This document shows positions 17,216-26,990 of a DNA stretch of 64,000 nucleotides, in pieces. Every line of letters begins with the position of its first letter. Within the stretch, counting starts at the first letter, position 1. The notes beneath the pieces were generated by a model that worked only from the letters and a program-made list of their open reading frames with translations, searched no databases and was not told the origin of the DNA. Made by a program: the position numbers and the translations under genes. The stretch spans positions 310,001-374,000 of the forward strand of contig NZ_CP094494.1 of assembly GCF_022810765.1 (NCBI RefSeq), given 5' to 3'. The stretch comes from Winogradskyella sp. MH6. GTDB lineage: Bacteria > Bacteroidota > Bacteroidia > Flavobacteriales > Flavobacteriaceae.

Positions 17216-20008
17216 TTATTTAATATTCAATAAATAATCCGTCAAAGAAATATCATTTTCTAAACTTAATTTCTTTTTTAGCCTATACCTATGTGTTTCA
17301 ACACCTCTAACAGAGATATTCATTAAAGGTGCAATTTCTTTATTTGCTAAATTCATTTTGATGTAGGCACAAACTTTTAAATCTTTTGGGGTTAGAGCAG
17401 AATGACGTGTTTTTAACTTCGTAAAAAACTCATCGTGTACTTGATTGAAATTTTCTTCGAAAACTTCCCATTCATCTTTATGTTCTATTGAATTATTTAG
17501 CTTCTTTACTAATTTCTTATAGGAGTAGTAGTCTTTGAAGCCATCTTTATTTACAGCTAACTCTCGTTTAATATCCTGTAGTACTTCATTTTTCTTAACA
17601 AGCGCCATTGCATTATTAGCCAACTGCTTACTCTTTATTTTTAATTCATTTTGCAATGACTCGTTCTTTAATTGTACCAGAGTTTTTTCATTTTCCAAGG
17701 TTTTCTCTCGCAATAGCTTATGTTGTTCCCTTTGATACTTTACTCGGATTAATCGCTGCTCCTTTTGTATTTTTCTATGGTGTAAGTAATAGAACAAACC
17801 TATAAACCCAAACAATAACACAACATATAATATTAAACCAAATACGCCTTTATACCAAGGTGGACTTACATCTAGTTTTAGTTCTTGTATTATTGATGTA
17901 TTTCCAGAATCGTCTCGTGTTCTCAATAATATGTCATACACTCCATGGTTAATGTTGTTTAATTCTAGATTTCTTTTATCTATTTTAAACCAGCCTCTAT
18001 TTAAAGAAGGTATGCTATATTCAAAATAATGATTAGTAGATTTTGAAGATGAAAGTTCTAAATTAATGCTCTCATTGTGTTTTAATTGAATTGTCTTATC
18101 ATCTTTTATAGTTGATAAATGTATCTTATCTCCATTAATCTTTATCGTCTCTATTTTTGGCTCATAAATAATTATAGAATCTTTAAAGGTTTCGTCTATA
18201 AGCATAAATCCATTATCTAAATTTAGAGCAAAAAGAGAATTATCTATTTTAGAGACGTGCTCATAATCTACTATATAACGATTCTTAATTAGTTTGTTAT
18301 TTATTCTTCTCTCAACGCTATCATTATTAAAATACTTAAACCTTATGACTCCACTTTTATCTTTGAGTACTATTGGACTCATAGATTGTTCTGATATGAT
18401 ATAAGCATCATTACCAAACTTTTCATTTAGGAGCTCAAAAGGAACAATAGAATCTAATATAGGCTCATACTTTTGCCATCCATTATTGGTTTTAAAAACT
18501 ATATCGTTTTTTAAATTATATACTCTAGGATTATATTCTGAATCTAAACCTTTAATGCCATAATTAGTAACTTTAGTTATTGTATCGTAAGACTTGTTGA
18601 AATTAATTTTGTATACTCCTTTGTATGCATGCGCTACCCAAGCAGTATAAGGATTTTCAAACACTAAAAACTTTGAAGGGATAGTAGTATATCCCATATG
18701 CTTCGTCTCCCATGCTCCATTGTTTTGCTGAAACTTAACTAAGCCTGCATAAGTTCCCTGCATATACAAATTATCATGCTCTGGCACTTTTTGAATGGTC
18801 CATCCACCAGTATAATCAGATATCTTTTTTATTTGGCTTTTATCAACCAAAAAAGTTCCATCGTTATGACCACAAAACAAGTTACCATCAATAATTTTTA
18901 AATCCCAAACCTGACCTTGAGATCCATCAATAAAATGTAATTCATTATTCTCATCCAAATAAAACAGTCCTGTATTAGTACCTATATATAATAAACCTTG
19001 ATACTTAACAATATCGTAAACAGCACCTAGTTTACCAGACATATCATTAAAAAAATAGTTGGTATTCTTTAAATCTATGGTTGCTATTCCGTTATCTAGA
19101 CCAAGCCATAACTTACTGTTTTCATCTATAAACTGACCTAAAACTGTATTATTTAAAAGACCATTCTCTTTACTGATATGGAATTTTATTTCTCCTTCAC
19201 CATCAGCTATATATACACCATCTTTTATAGTTCCAAAGACCATATCTCCATTACCCAAGGTAGAATACTTATTTAACTGATGCTGTTTTATCTCATTATT
19301 AAAAGCATATCTTGTAGGTCGTAACTTATTAGAAGACAAGTAATAACTTCCTTTTAGAGAGGTCATTATTAAGTATCTATCTTGCTTTTTTTCTATTGAA
19401 ATTATTTTGGTGTCCCTAAGACTTTCATCATAAAAAAAGGGTGCTAAACTTTTGTTTTCCAGCTTGTATATCCCATTATTTAATGTAGACACAAACAAAT
19501 CATCATCTACTAAACTCAAAGATATTACTGCCGAACTCGGACGAATTCGTTCTACGTTATTAAAATCATAAACATATATGCTAGAAAACGATCTAAATAC
19601 AACCTTTTCCTTATAACTTAAAATTTGCCATACTTCCTCATTAGGAGAAATCTCATCCTTTACAAGGTCACTTAATGACTTGTAGATTAAATTCCCATAA
19701 TCATCCTCTTCCCAATAACCAAACTCTTCAAAAGAACCTGTAAAAATCAAGTTATCATGAGCTAAAACTGATCTTACTGTAGTTTGGTTGGGTAATTGAA
19801 ATAACTTCCAATCTATGCCATCATACTCAAGTAAACCAATGTTGTTTGCAACGTAAACTTTTCCGTTATCAGCTCTGCATAAATCCCAATTCTGATTACT
19901 AGCCTTATATTCAGCTATAGAATAGTTGTAAATATTTGGAGAAAATTGGCCGAAACTAAAAAAAGAAAAGGCCCAAAAAAGAAGTAAAAAAAATATAGAT
20001 TTCTTCAT
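17216..20008 (-). CDS. Membrane-spanning beta-propeller / Y_Y_Y / LuxR-type HTH regulator
   Basis: I start at the ATG at 20008 (the codon before it is TTG), giving 930 residues. Order: signal peptide; a long seven-bladed-propeller-like sensor region with Reg_prop-like repeats (for example LWLGLDNGIATID); a Y_Y_Y-like domain ending near SPPWYKG at about 716; one transmembrane helix (about 721-744); a cytoplasmic coiled coil; and a C-terminal LuxR-type HTH (about 873-925, LTPKDLKVCAYIKMNLANKE). It has no histidine kinase or receiver domain, so it is a one-component transmembrane regulator rather than a classical hybrid sensor. Its place directly upstream of susC, same direction, suggests it senses an oligosaccharide in the periplasm and activates the locus. 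Confidence 0.88.
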   Translation of the reverse strand: MKKSIFFLLLFWAFSFFSFGQFSPNIYNYSIAEYKASNQNWDLCRADNGKVYVANNIGLLEYDGIDWKLFQLPNQTTVRSVLAHDNLIFTGSFEEFGYWEEDDYGNLIYKSLSDLVKDEISPNEEVWQILSYKEKVVFRSFSSIYVYDFNNVERIRPSSAVISLSLVDDDLFVSTLNNGIYKLENKSLAPFFYDESLRDTKIISIEKKQDRYLIMTSLKGSYYLSSNKLRPTRYAFNNEIKQHQLNKYSTLGNGDMVFGTIKDGVYIADGEGEIKFHISKENGLLNNTVLGQFIDENSKLWLGLDNGIATIDLKNTNYFFNDMSGKLGAVYDIVKYQGLLYIGTNTGLFYLDENNELHFIDGSQGQVWDLKIIDGNLFCGHNDGTFLVDKSQIKKISDYTGGWTIQKVPEHDNLYMQGTYAGLVKFQQNNGAWETKHMGYTTIPSKFLVFENPYTAWVAHAYKGVYKINFNKSYDTITKVTNYGIKGLDSEYNPRVYNLKNDIVFKTNNGWQKYEPILDSIVPFELLNEKFGNDAYIISEQSMSPIVLKDKSGVIRFKYFNNDSVERRINNKLIKNRYIVDYEHVSKIDNSLFALNLDNGFMLIDETFKDSIIIYEPKIETIKINGDKIHLSTIKDDKTIQLKHNESINLELSSSKSTNHYFEYSIPSLNRGWFKIDKRNLELNNINHGVYDILLRTRDDSGNTSIIQELKLDVSPPWYKGVFGLILYVVLLFGFIGLFYYLHHRKIQKEQRLIRVKYQREQHKLLREKTLENEKTLVQLKNESLQNELKIKSKQLANNAMALVKKNEVLQDIKRELAVNKDGFKDYYSYKKLVKKLNNSIEHKDEWEVFEENFNQVHDEFFTKLKTRHSALTPKDLKVCAYIKMNLANKEIAPLMNISVRGVETHRYRLKKKLSLENDISLTDYLLNIK

Positions 20009-20127
20009 CAAATAAAATTACACTTTTTATAATGATTTAAAAATAAGGATTTCTATAAAGCTAGAAGCAAAACTCATAACATCCGGAAGATTTTAAAAGT
20101 TAGATTATATATCTATTTCTCGCTTAC

Positions 20128-20148
20128 AGTAAGTACATGTAAGTTACT
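20128..20148. promoter_or_regulatory. Imperfect dyad between the regulator gene and msrB
   Basis: AGTAA (20128-20132) and TTACT (20144-20148) flank the perfect 8-base palindrome TACATGTA (20134-20141), giving an off-by-one dyad of 21 bases. It lies in the 192-base divergent region between the propeller regulator (minus) and msrB (plus). It may be an operator for either gene. No function can be assigned from sequence. Confidence 0.3.
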
Positions 20149-20200
20149 TCGACTATCTTTACTATAAAAATTTGACTAATTAAAAGAAAGACTACAAGAT

Positions 20201-20659
20201 ATGCTTACTTGGAAAGACATTATAAATTTTGCTGTGAACGGAACTCCTAACCCAGATAAAAGAGTAGAAAAAACGGAAGCTGAATGGAAAGCACAACTCA
20301 CACCAGAACAATACAGAATTACCAGACAAAAAGGCACTGAACGACCTCACAGTGGTGCACTTTGTACTACCTATGATGCTGGTAAATACAATTGTGTGTG
20401 TTGCAACACTCCGTTATTTGATTCTACCATTAAATTCAGTTCTGGCACTGGTTGGCCAAGTTTTACACAACCTATTAAAGAAAATGTCATCAAATATGAA
20501 AAGGACACCTCTTACGGTATGGTTAGAGTTGAAGTAATGTGCAACACTTGCGATGCCCATTTAGGTCACGTATTTCCTGATGGTCCAGAGCCAAGTGGTC
20601 TGCGTTACTGCATCAATTCAGAGTCTATGGTTTTAGAAAAAGAAAGTGTAAATGAATAA
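20201..20659 (+). CDS. msrB: Peptide-methionine (R)-S-oxide reductase MsrB
   Basis: A 152-residue MsrB that reduces the R-epimer of methionine sulfoxide. Visible are SGTGWPSFTQPI (81-92), RYCINS with the catalytic Cys137, and four zinc-binding Cys in two pairs (Cys65/Cys68 and Cys114/Cys117 in CNTCDAHLGH). There is no signal peptide, so it acts in the cytoplasm. Its 3' end overlaps msrA by 8 bases, so the two reductases are translated from one message. Full length for the family. Confidence 0.96.
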   Translation: MLTWKDIINFAVNGTPNPDKRVEKTEAEWKAQLTPEQYRITRQKGTERPHSGALCTTYDAGKYNCVCCNTPLFDSTIKFSSGTGWPSFTQPIKENVIKYEKDTSYGMVRVEVMCNTCDAHLGHVFPDGPEPSGLRYCINSESMVLEKESVNE

Positions 20660-21194
20660 GAATATTGAAATTGCTACTGTTGGCGGAGGTTGTTTTTGGT
20701 GTACCGAAGCTGTCTTTGAAGAAGTTAAAGGTGTTGAAAAAGTGGTTTCTGGTTATATGGGAGGAAACGTTCCAGGAAGACCAACCTATAGAGAAGTATG
20801 TTCTGGCTTAACAGGACATGCAGAAGTAGTCCAGGTCACATTTGATGCTAATGTAATTTCGTATCAAGATATCCTTATCATTTTTATGACCACTCACGAC
20901 CCTACAACTCTAAACCAGCAAGGAGCTGACAGAGGCACACAATACCGCTCAGTGATTTTTTATCATAATGATGACCAAAAAAATACAGCTGAAGTCGTCT
21001 TAAATGAATTAGCGGCATATTATAAAAACTCTATTGTAACAGAACTTAGCGAGGCTCAAACATTTTTTGAAGCTGAAAAAGAACATCAGGATTTCTATAA
21101 AAACAATCCAGATTATGGTTATTGTACTTTTGTAATAGACCCTAAAATTAAAAAGTTAAGACAATTGCATGCTGATAAGTTGAAGCATACTTAA
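20652..21194 (+). CDS. msrA: Peptide-methionine (S)-S-oxide reductase MsrA
   Basis: A 180-residue MsrA that reduces the S-epimer of methionine sulfoxide and so complements MsrB. The signature GGGCFWC at 11-17 gives the catalytic Cys14, followed by TEAVFEEVKGV and GYMGG. HAEVVQV and THDPTTLNQQGADRGTQYRS are the remaining family blocks. It begins 8 bases inside msrB. Its stop is 7 bases from the convergent aldehyde dehydrogenase stop, and no terminator hairpin is visible in that gap. Confidence 0.97.
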   Translation: MNKNIEIATVGGGCFWCTEAVFEEVKGVEKVVSGYMGGNVPGRPTYREVCSGLTGHAEVVQVTFDANVISYQDILIIFMTTHDPTTLNQQGADRGTQYRSVIFYHNDDQKNTAEVVLNELAAYYKNSIVTELSEAQTFFEAEKEHQDFYKNNPDYGYCTFVIDPKIKKLRQLHADKLKHT

Positions 21195-21201
21195 AATTTG
21201 A

Positions 21202-22563
21202 TTATTTATTAATGTAAACCGTTTTTACATTCACAAACTCCAGAATTCCTTCTTTAGAAAGTTCTCTTCCATAACCAGATGCTTTAGTTCCTCCAAATGG
21301 TAATCTTGGGTCAGATTTTACAAGTTCGTTAATAAAGAACGCTCCATCTTCAATTTCCCCTATACGCTTTTTAGCCTTTTCTGTATGCTCTGTAAACACC
21401 ATACTACCAAGACCAAATCTTGAGTTTGAAGCCATCTCATAGGCCTCATCTTCATTTTTAACTTTTATAATTGCAGCCACAGGACCAAAAACTTCTTCCT
21501 TAAAAACTGGCATTTCTGTAGTTACATTTTCTAAAATTGTTGGCTCATATAATGCGTGGTCTCGTTTGTTGCCATATACTACTTTTGCCCCTCTATCAAG
21601 AGATTTTTTAACCTGTTCCTCAACTTCTTTTGCCAAATCTACAGAAGCCATTGTTGCTATTTCAGTTTTACTATTAGTAGGATTACCTATTATATAAGAC
21701 TCTACTTTAGATTTAAATTTCGATAAAAATTCATCATAGATGTCCTCTACAACAATAAATCGCTTGGCTGCAATACAACTCTGACCAGCATTTTGCATAC
21801 GCGCCCAAGACATAGTATCAATATATTTATCTAAGTCTGCATCTTTTAAAACAATACATGCATTATTGCCTCCAAGTTCTAAAACGGCTTTCTTTAGATT
21901 TTTGCCAGCAATTTCAGCAATTTTACGACCTGCTCCTTCACTTCCTGTTAGACTTACAGCTTTAACAATATCATTGTTCAATATTGTTTCAATTTGACTA
22001 TGTGAAACCAATAATGTTTGAAAACACCCTTTAGGAAAACCAGCATCTTCAAATAATTTCTCTATTTCTATAGCACATTGCGTGGTACTGGAAGCGTGTT
22101 TTAACAAAGCCGTATTACCTGCCATCAATGTAGGTACAGCAAACCGCATTACTTGCCAAAATGGATAATTCCAAGGCATGATAGCTAAAATGACTCCTAA
22201 AGGGTCGTAGCTTATAAAGCTTTCATATGTATCAGCATCTATTAACTGGTCTGCAAGAAAATCATCAGCATTTTTAGCATAAAAATCACAGACCCAAGCA
22301 CATTTTTCTATTTCGGCAATACCTTGTGTTATAGGTTTTCCCATTTCTTGGGTCATTAATTTAGCATAGGATTCTTTTCGTTGAACTAGTAATTCAGCAA
22401 CGTTAGAAAGTAATTTAGATCTATCTTTAATTTGAAGTGATTTCCAATTTTGAAATTGCTCTTCAGCTAAATCTAGTTTTTGTTTCAATTCCTTATCAGA
22501 AATTAAATTATATGTTTTTATATCTTCTTTTGTGTATGGATTTTTAGTTGTTATTGTGCTCAT
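21202..22563 (-). CDS. NAD(P)-dependent aldehyde dehydrogenase, succinate-semialdehyde type
   Basis: A 453-residue aldehyde dehydrogenase. The cofactor segment MPWNYPFWQVMRFAVPTLMAGN, read in two parts, the general-base block VLELGGNN and the catalytic-Cys block NAGQSCIAAKRF are all present, as is the EEVFGPVAAI motif. The length and the pattern GGTKASGYGRELSKEG match the short succinate-semialdehyde dehydrogenase group (Sad/GabD-like), which converts succinate semialdehyde to succinate. No GABA transaminase is next to it, so the substrate is not supported by context. Monocistronic by layout. Confidence 0.88.
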   Translation of the reverse strand: MSTITTKNPYTKEDIKTYNLISDKELKQKLDLAEEQFQNWKSLQIKDRSKLLSNVAELLVQRKESYAKLMTQEMGKPITQGIAEIEKCAWVCDFYAKNADDFLADQLIDADTYESFISYDPLGVILAIMPWNYPFWQVMRFAVPTLMAGNTALLKHASSTTQCAIEIEKLFEDAGFPKGCFQTLLVSHSQIETILNNDIVKAVSLTGSEGAGRKIAEIAGKNLKKAVLELGGNNACIVLKDADLDKYIDTMSWARMQNAGQSCIAAKRFIVVEDIYDEFLSKFKSKVESYIIGNPTNSKTEIATMASVDLAKEVEEQVKKSLDRGAKVVYGNKRDHALYEPTILENVTTEMPVFKEEVFGPVAAIIKVKNEDEAYEMASNSRFGLGSMVFTEHTEKAKKRIGEIEDGAFFINELVKSDPRLPFGGTKASGYGRELSKEGILEFVNVKTVYINK

Positions 22564-22659
22564 GTTTTTCTTTTTAAAATAATAGATTTTTTGATTCTTG
22601 ATATATGAAAACGAACTTTTAATATAACTTTAGTACTTCAAAAAATAAATGTTAATTCC

Positions 22660-23388
22660 ATGGAAAAGACAGTTTCCGAAGCTATTGCCTACAGACGATC
22701 AACCAGAGTTTACAAAGATATTCCTATTGATACAGAAAAAGTAAAACAGTGCTTAGTAAATGCATCGTTAGCACCTACAAGTAGTAATCTTCAGCTTTGG
22801 GAATTTTACCATATCACCAATAAAAATACTTTAAAAGAAATTGCTGAAGCTTGTTTTAACCAAAGCGCCGCGAAAACCGCGCAACAGTTAGTGATTATTG
22901 TTACCAGAAAAGATCTTTGGAAACAACGCGCAAAAGCCAACATTGCTTTTCTGAATAAGGTTTATGACAAAGACGATTTATCTGAGCGTGAATTGAAACG
23001 CAAAAAAATGGCAACCAACTATTATAAAAAATTAATTCCAACTATTTATACTGATTTTCTGGGCATTTTGGGTTATCTGAAATACTTTAGCTTTCAAATC
23101 GTGGGTTTATTTAAACCTATTTACAGACAAGTAAGACAGAGCGACATGAGAATTGTAGCTCATAAAAGCGCAGGGTTAGCTGCTCAAAATTTTATGACCA
23201 GTATGGCAGCTATTGACTATGACACCTGCCCTATGGAAGGTAGCGATACACTGAGAGTAAAACGAATTTTAAACTTGCCTCGTGGCGCAGAAATCAATAT
23301 GATTATTGGTTGTGGCATTAGAGACGAAAAAGGTATCTATAGCCCACGTTTTAGAGTTCCGTTTGAGGATGTTTATTTCGAAATATAA
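22660..23388 (+). CDS. Nitroreductase-family flavoprotein
   Basis: A 242-residue FMN-binding nitroreductase-fold protein. The N-terminal block YRRSTRVYKD binds the flavin phosphate, LAPTSSNLQLWEFY and the late YDTCPMEGSDTLRVKRIL are family motifs. It is longer than the classic NfsB form because of a helical insertion at about 100-150 (LKRKKMATNYYKKLIPTIYTD). The reaction is presumably NAD(P)H-dependent reduction of an unknown electrophile. Its TAA abuts the convergent DsbD stop with no gap. Confidence 0.85.
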   Translation: MEKTVSEAIAYRRSTRVYKDIPIDTEKVKQCLVNASLAPTSSNLQLWEFYHITNKNTLKEIAEACFNQSAAKTAQQLVIIVTRKDLWKQRAKANIAFLNKVYDKDDLSERELKRKKMATNYYKKLIPTIYTDFLGILGYLKYFSFQIVGLFKPIYRQVRQSDMRIVAHKSAGLAAQNFMTSMAAIDYDTCPMEGSDTLRVKRILNLPRGAEINMIIGCGIRDEKGIYSPRFRVPFEDVYFEI

Positions 23389-25359
23389 CTACTTATTAAA
23401 ATTATCTAAACCAGTTTTAAGCCAATTGTAATAAACATCTTCATCTGGTGTATTTCCTCTTGGAGGATTTAACAAGCCCATATTATGATCTAACAACACA
23501 TAATACGGCTGAGAGTTATTTTGGAAATTGATGGTTTGTAGGGTTCCCCATTTATCACCAATGGTTTCAATATCTTTTACAGTTCCGTTGGTTCTTAAAT
23601 ATTGAAATTGCTCTTCTTTTGGCAACGCTTCTCTATCATCAACATAAAGTGATACGATAACATAATCATTAACTAAAATTTCATTTACATTATCATCTGT
23701 CCAAACCTGCTCTTCCATTTTTCTACAATTCACACATGCCCAACCTGTAAAATCTAACATAATAGGTTTGTTCAATGTTTTAGCCAAGGCAATACCTTCT
23801 TCTAAAGATTTTGTTATTGTAAACTCTTCTGGCTTATCATAAATACTGTAAGTTAATGGAGGTGGAAAACCACTCAAAAGCTTCAAATTAGCCCATTTTG
23901 TATTCGTTAATCCTGGTATTAAATAAATAACAAAAGCTATTACTAAAATGGCCGTTGTAATTCTTCCTTTACCAAGTTTCTGCAAAGGACCATCGTGAGG
24001 AAATTTAATTTTTCCAAATAAATATAAAGCCAAGCCAATACCAATGATTATCCATATACCAATAAATATTTCACGCTTTAAAAGTCCCCAATGCTCTACT
24101 AAATCAGAATTAGAAAGAAACTTTAATGCTAGTGCCAACTCTACAAACCCTAAAACTACTTTTACCGTATTTAACCATCCACCAGACTTTGGCAAGGAAT
24201 TTAACCACTTTGGAAACATGGCGAATAACGTAAACGGAAGTGCTAGAGCAAAACCAAAACCTCCCATTCCCATACTCAACTGCATAGCACTTGCATCTGA
24301 TGCCATAGTACTACCCAATAAACCTCCTAAGATTGGACCTGTACAAGAAAAAGAGACTATTGCTAAGGTTAAAGCCATAAAAAAGATGCCAACAAAACCT
24401 CCAATTTTATTGGCTCTATCATCCATAGCCGCACTCCAAGATTGTGGTAGTGTTAATTCAAAATAACCAAAGAATGAAAAAGAAAAAACCACAAAAATTA
24501 CGAAGAAAATAATGTTTAGTGTAACGTTGGTTGATATTGTATTTAAGATCCCTGAATCTAAAGAATCCATGATATGAAACGGCACACTAAGTAACACGTA
24601 AATTAAAAAAATGAAAACTCCATAGAGTATTGAATTGAACAACCCTTTTTTAGAATCTGTAGAACTCTTGGTAAAAAAAGATACAGTCAATGGAATCATT
24701 GGAAACACGCAAGGTGTGAGTAATGCAATAAGCCCACCTAAAAAACCAAGTAAGAATACCGTAAAATAACTTTTGCCCTCAACAGCTTGCGACTCATATT
24801 TATCCCAACCTGTTACATTAAGGTTTAACTCTTCTGATAGCTGCTTACTTTGTTCGTCTATTTCAACTTTTTCTTTAGCTATTTTAGAACCATCTAAGGC
24901 TGTATTTAGCTCAAAATTTTCTGGCTGTAAGCATTTTTCAGCATCACATGCTTGAAAAAAAACTTCAGCCTTTATAACTTCTATATTTGGATTTAATACT
25001 TTTATTCGTTGCGTAAAGATTGCTTGGTTTTCAAAGTAATTCACTTCCATACCAAAAGCCTCTTCAAAAATTCTTATAGATTCTGATTCTTGAATCTCTC
25101 CAATGAGTTCATAGTTGTTTTCCTTGTCTAGAAAAGTAAATTCTGTAGCAATAGGACCTAAACCATCAGGATCTGCAGGAACAATAGAATAAAAATGCCA
25201 ATGTTCATCTATAGACGCTGTATAGATAAGCTCATATTCTTCATTTGATAATTTTTTAATTGAAGATTCCCATTTTACAGGATCTAGTTCCTGAGAAAAT
25301 ATATTGAACGAGAAAAATAAGGATAGTAGGCTAAATAGAAGGACTTTTTTTGCTGTCAT
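23389..25359 (-). CDS. dsbD: Thiol:disulfide interchange protein DsbD
   Basis: I use the ATG at 25359; a longer frame begins with TTG at 25380. The 656-residue protein has a signal peptide, an N-terminal DsbD-alpha-like domain with CDAEKC (cysteine pair), eight or so transmembrane segments starting with the CVFPMIPLTVSFF motif and including SCTGPILGG, and a C-terminal thioredoxin domain with GWACVNCRKME. It carries electrons from cytoplasmic thioredoxin across the inner membrane to envelope thiol proteins. The nearby TlpA, redoxin and rhodanese proteins are plausible partners. Confidence 0.93.
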   Translation of the reverse strand: MTAKKVLLFSLLSLFFSFNIFSQELDPVKWESSIKKLSNEEYELIYTASIDEHWHFYSIVPADPDGLGPIATEFTFLDKENNYELIGEIQESESIRIFEEAFGMEVNYFENQAIFTQRIKVLNPNIEVIKAEVFFQACDAEKCLQPENFELNTALDGSKIAKEKVEIDEQSKQLSEELNLNVTGWDKYESQAVEGKSYFTVFLLGFLGGLIALLTPCVFPMIPLTVSFFTKSSTDSKKGLFNSILYGVFIFLIYVLLSVPFHIMDSLDSGILNTISTNVTLNIIFFVIFVVFSFSFFGYFELTLPQSWSAAMDDRANKIGGFVGIFFMALTLAIVSFSCTGPILGGLLGSTMASDASAMQLSMGMGGFGFALALPFTLFAMFPKWLNSLPKSGGWLNTVKVVLGFVELALALKFLSNSDLVEHWGLLKREIFIGIWIIIGIGLALYLFGKIKFPHDGPLQKLGKGRITTAILVIAFVIYLIPGLTNTKWANLKLLSGFPPPLTYSIYDKPEEFTITKSLEEGIALAKTLNKPIMLDFTGWACVNCRKMEEQVWTDDNVNEILVNDYVIVSLYVDDREALPKEEQFQYLRTNGTVKDIETIGDKWGTLQTINFQNNSQPYYVLLDHNMGLLNPPRGNTPDEDVYYNWLKTGLDNFNK

Positions 25360-25452
25360 AAATAAAGCATTAATACGCAAATGTAATCTATGCGATTTTA
25401 TTATTTCTTAAGAGTCGTCTAATTTATAAAAACCTTAAGAATTATGACAGAG

Positions 25453-25484
25453 GAATAAAAAAAACCGAACGATTGTTCGGTTTT
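25453..25484 (-). terminator. Rho-independent terminator after the rhodanese lipoprotein gene
   Basis: AAAACCGAAC (25461-25470) pairs with GTTCGGTTTT (25475-25484) around a 4-base loop. Read on the minus strand the stem is followed by a run of T (the A run at 25457-25464 on plus). It lies 6 bases past the stop of the gene at 25490-25900. Confidence 0.85.
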
Positions 25485-25489
25485 AAATT

Positions 25490-25900
25490 TTATGACTTTA
25501 CTTCAATTTTTAGTTTATCTGAATGTTTCCATTTAGAAATTCCACCTTCTAAATCGTATATCTTCTGAAAGCCAGCATCTTCGAGCTTTTTGGCACACTT
25601 GGCACTTCTGGTTCCGCCTTTACAGTATAGGATTACAGGTTTTGCCTTATCTAATTTAGCAATATCTTCTTCAAAAGTAGGAGAATTATAATCTATATTT
25701 TGAGAATTGGCAATTCGTTCTTCTTCATATTCTTTTGGCGTACGAACATCTACTAATTGTACATCTTCTAACTCAAGAATAGATTGCATTTCTTCTGCCG
25801 TTACAAGTTTAACACTTGTATCTTCTATTTTATTGTCTAGGCAGCTTGTTGCTATACTAATAGCAATTAGTAAACCACTAATTATGAATAATCTTTTCAT
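25490..25900 (-). CDS. Rhodanese-like domain lipoprotein
   Basis: A 136-residue single-domain rhodanese. The lipobox Cys is residue 20 (SIATSC). VDVRTPKEYEEERI is the entry motif, and the active-site loop YCKGGTRSA carries Cys93. Rhodaneses transfer sulfane sulfur or bind persulfide; the lipid anchor puts this one in the envelope. It lies 29 bases from the cytoplasmic rhodanese gene and in the same direction. The DsbD and TlpA neighbours suggest a role in envelope sulfur or redox handling, which is inference. Confidence 0.88.
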   Translation of the reverse strand: MKRLFIISGLLIAISIATSCLDNKIEDTSVKLVTAEEMQSILELEDVQLVDVRTPKEYEEERIANSQNIDYNSPTFEEDIAKLDKAKPVILYCKGGTRSAKCAKKLEDAGFQKIYDLEGGISKWKHSDKLKIEVKS

Positions 25901-25929
25901 AAGTAACAGTAATTTAGGTTAATTTTATT

Positions 25930-26253
25930 TTACTCTTTAAAGGCAACTTCTCCTTGCCACTCACTAAAACCACCAACTAAATTGTAAGTGTTTTTAAAAC
26001 CTAACTGATTCATGACGTTACATGCCTGAGCACTTCTACCGCCAGATCTACAATACACATAATAATTTTTAGTTTTATCCAAGGCATCGACTTCATAAAT
26101 AAAACCTTGTCCTTTATAGATATCTATATGAATAGCATTTGGGATAATACCCTCATTAACTTCTCCTTGTGTTCTAACATCTAAAACAACAGAATTATTG
26201 TCTTCTTCTAGTTGTTTAACCCAATCTTTCTGTAATAAATCCACTTTTTGCAA
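25930..26253 (-). CDS. Cytoplasmic rhodanese-like protein
   Basis: A 107-residue single-domain rhodanese with VVLDVRTQGEVNEG and the active-site loop YCRSGGRSAQAC (Cys68). There is no signal peptide. No ATG is available at the N-terminus: the frame opens with TTG at 26253 directly after an in-frame TAA, and a GTG at 26244 is the next option, so the true start is uncertain. A TAAATTTG element (minus strand, 26269-26276) just upstream could be its -7 promoter box. Confidence 0.85.
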   Translation of the reverse strand: MQKVDLLQKDWVKQLEEDNNSVVLDVRTQGEVNEGIIPNAIHIDIYKGQGFIYEVDALDKTKNYYVYCRSGGRSAQACNVMNQLGFKNTYNLVGGFSEWQGEVAFKE

Positions 26254-26298
26254 TTACTTTTTAGTAGGCAAATTTAACTTTTCCTTATGATATAGACG

Positions 26299-26331
26299 TA
26301 AAAAAATCCGAAGTGTTACAACTTCGGATTT
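26299..26331 (-). terminator. Rho-independent terminator after the redoxin gene
   Basis: AAATCCGAAGT (26304-26314) pairs perfectly with ACTTCGGATTT (26321-26331), with a 6-base loop. On the minus strand the stem runs into a T tract (A run at 26300-26306 on plus). It would stop transcripts from the TlpA-redoxin pair before they reach the rhodanese genes. Confidence 0.85.
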
Positions 26332-26371
26332 AATTTTAACATTTTTATTTTCTTAAAGTACTCTATTGTGG

Positions 26372-26983
26372 CTAAACTTTTATAGTACAACCTATTGCAC
26401 GCGTTTCTTTAACTTCAATTTCTTTTCCTTTTAATAAGGCATCCACAGCGTTTTCTACATACTTAGTTTTTACTGCGTTTGCATCTTTATAATTATCATC
26501 TATAGCACCTATATACTTTACAACATTTCCTTTTTTCGTTTTCTCCAAAAGATATACATGTGGTGTTTTTGTAGCACCATATTGAGGGTATATTTTTTGA
26601 CCTTTATCCATTAAATAAGGAAACGTAAAACCTTTTGCTTTAGCCCTAGCTTTCATGGCTTCCATATTATCACCAGGTTTTACATCTGTATTGTTTGGCA
26701 TAATTGCAATTACAGGGTAGCCCTTATCGGCATACTTTTTATTTAATGCTTCTACTCTATCTTCATAAGCCACAGCATACGGACAAGTATTACAAGTAAA
26801 CACAACAATAAACCCTTTTGCTTCTTTATAATCTGATAAAGACACCATTTTACCATCAATGTTTTCTAGACTAAAATCGGTAGCAAGATCTCCAATTTTA
26901 TAACCACCTTCATCTGTGGTTTCTGTAAAAGCAGATAATGCTACTGTCAACACCATTACTGCGAATAATTTTAAAGTATTCAT
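26372..26983 (-). CDS. Secreted thioredoxin-fold (redoxin) protein with CNTC motif
   Basis: A 203-residue protein with a signal peptide (to about residue 20) and a thioredoxin-like fold of the AhpC/TSA-redoxin group. VFTCNTCPYA places Cys64 and Cys67 in a CxxC arrangement. The stretch GDLATDFSLENIDGK is the usual redoxin entry, and TPHVYLL includes the cis-Pro. It probably acts as a thiol oxidoreductase in the envelope. It is 7 bases downstream of the TlpA gene, so they are co-transcribed. Confidence 0.87.
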   Translation of the reverse strand: MNTLKLFAVMVLTVALSAFTETTDEGGYKIGDLATDFSLENIDGKMVSLSDYKEAKGFIVVFTCNTCPYAVAYEDRVEALNKKYADKGYPVIAIMPNNTDVKPGDNMEAMKARAKAKGFTFPYLMDKGQKIYPQYGATKTPHVYLLEKTKKGNVVKYIGAIDDNYKDANAVKTKYVENAVDALLKGKEIEVKETRAIGCTIKV

Positions 26984-26990
26984 AAGGTTA

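Noticed and set aside
17216..20008. Hybrid two-component system regulator of the polysaccharide locus
   Set aside because: No HisKA, HATPase or receiver motif is present; the C-terminus is a LuxR-type HTH, so it is a one-component membrane regulator.
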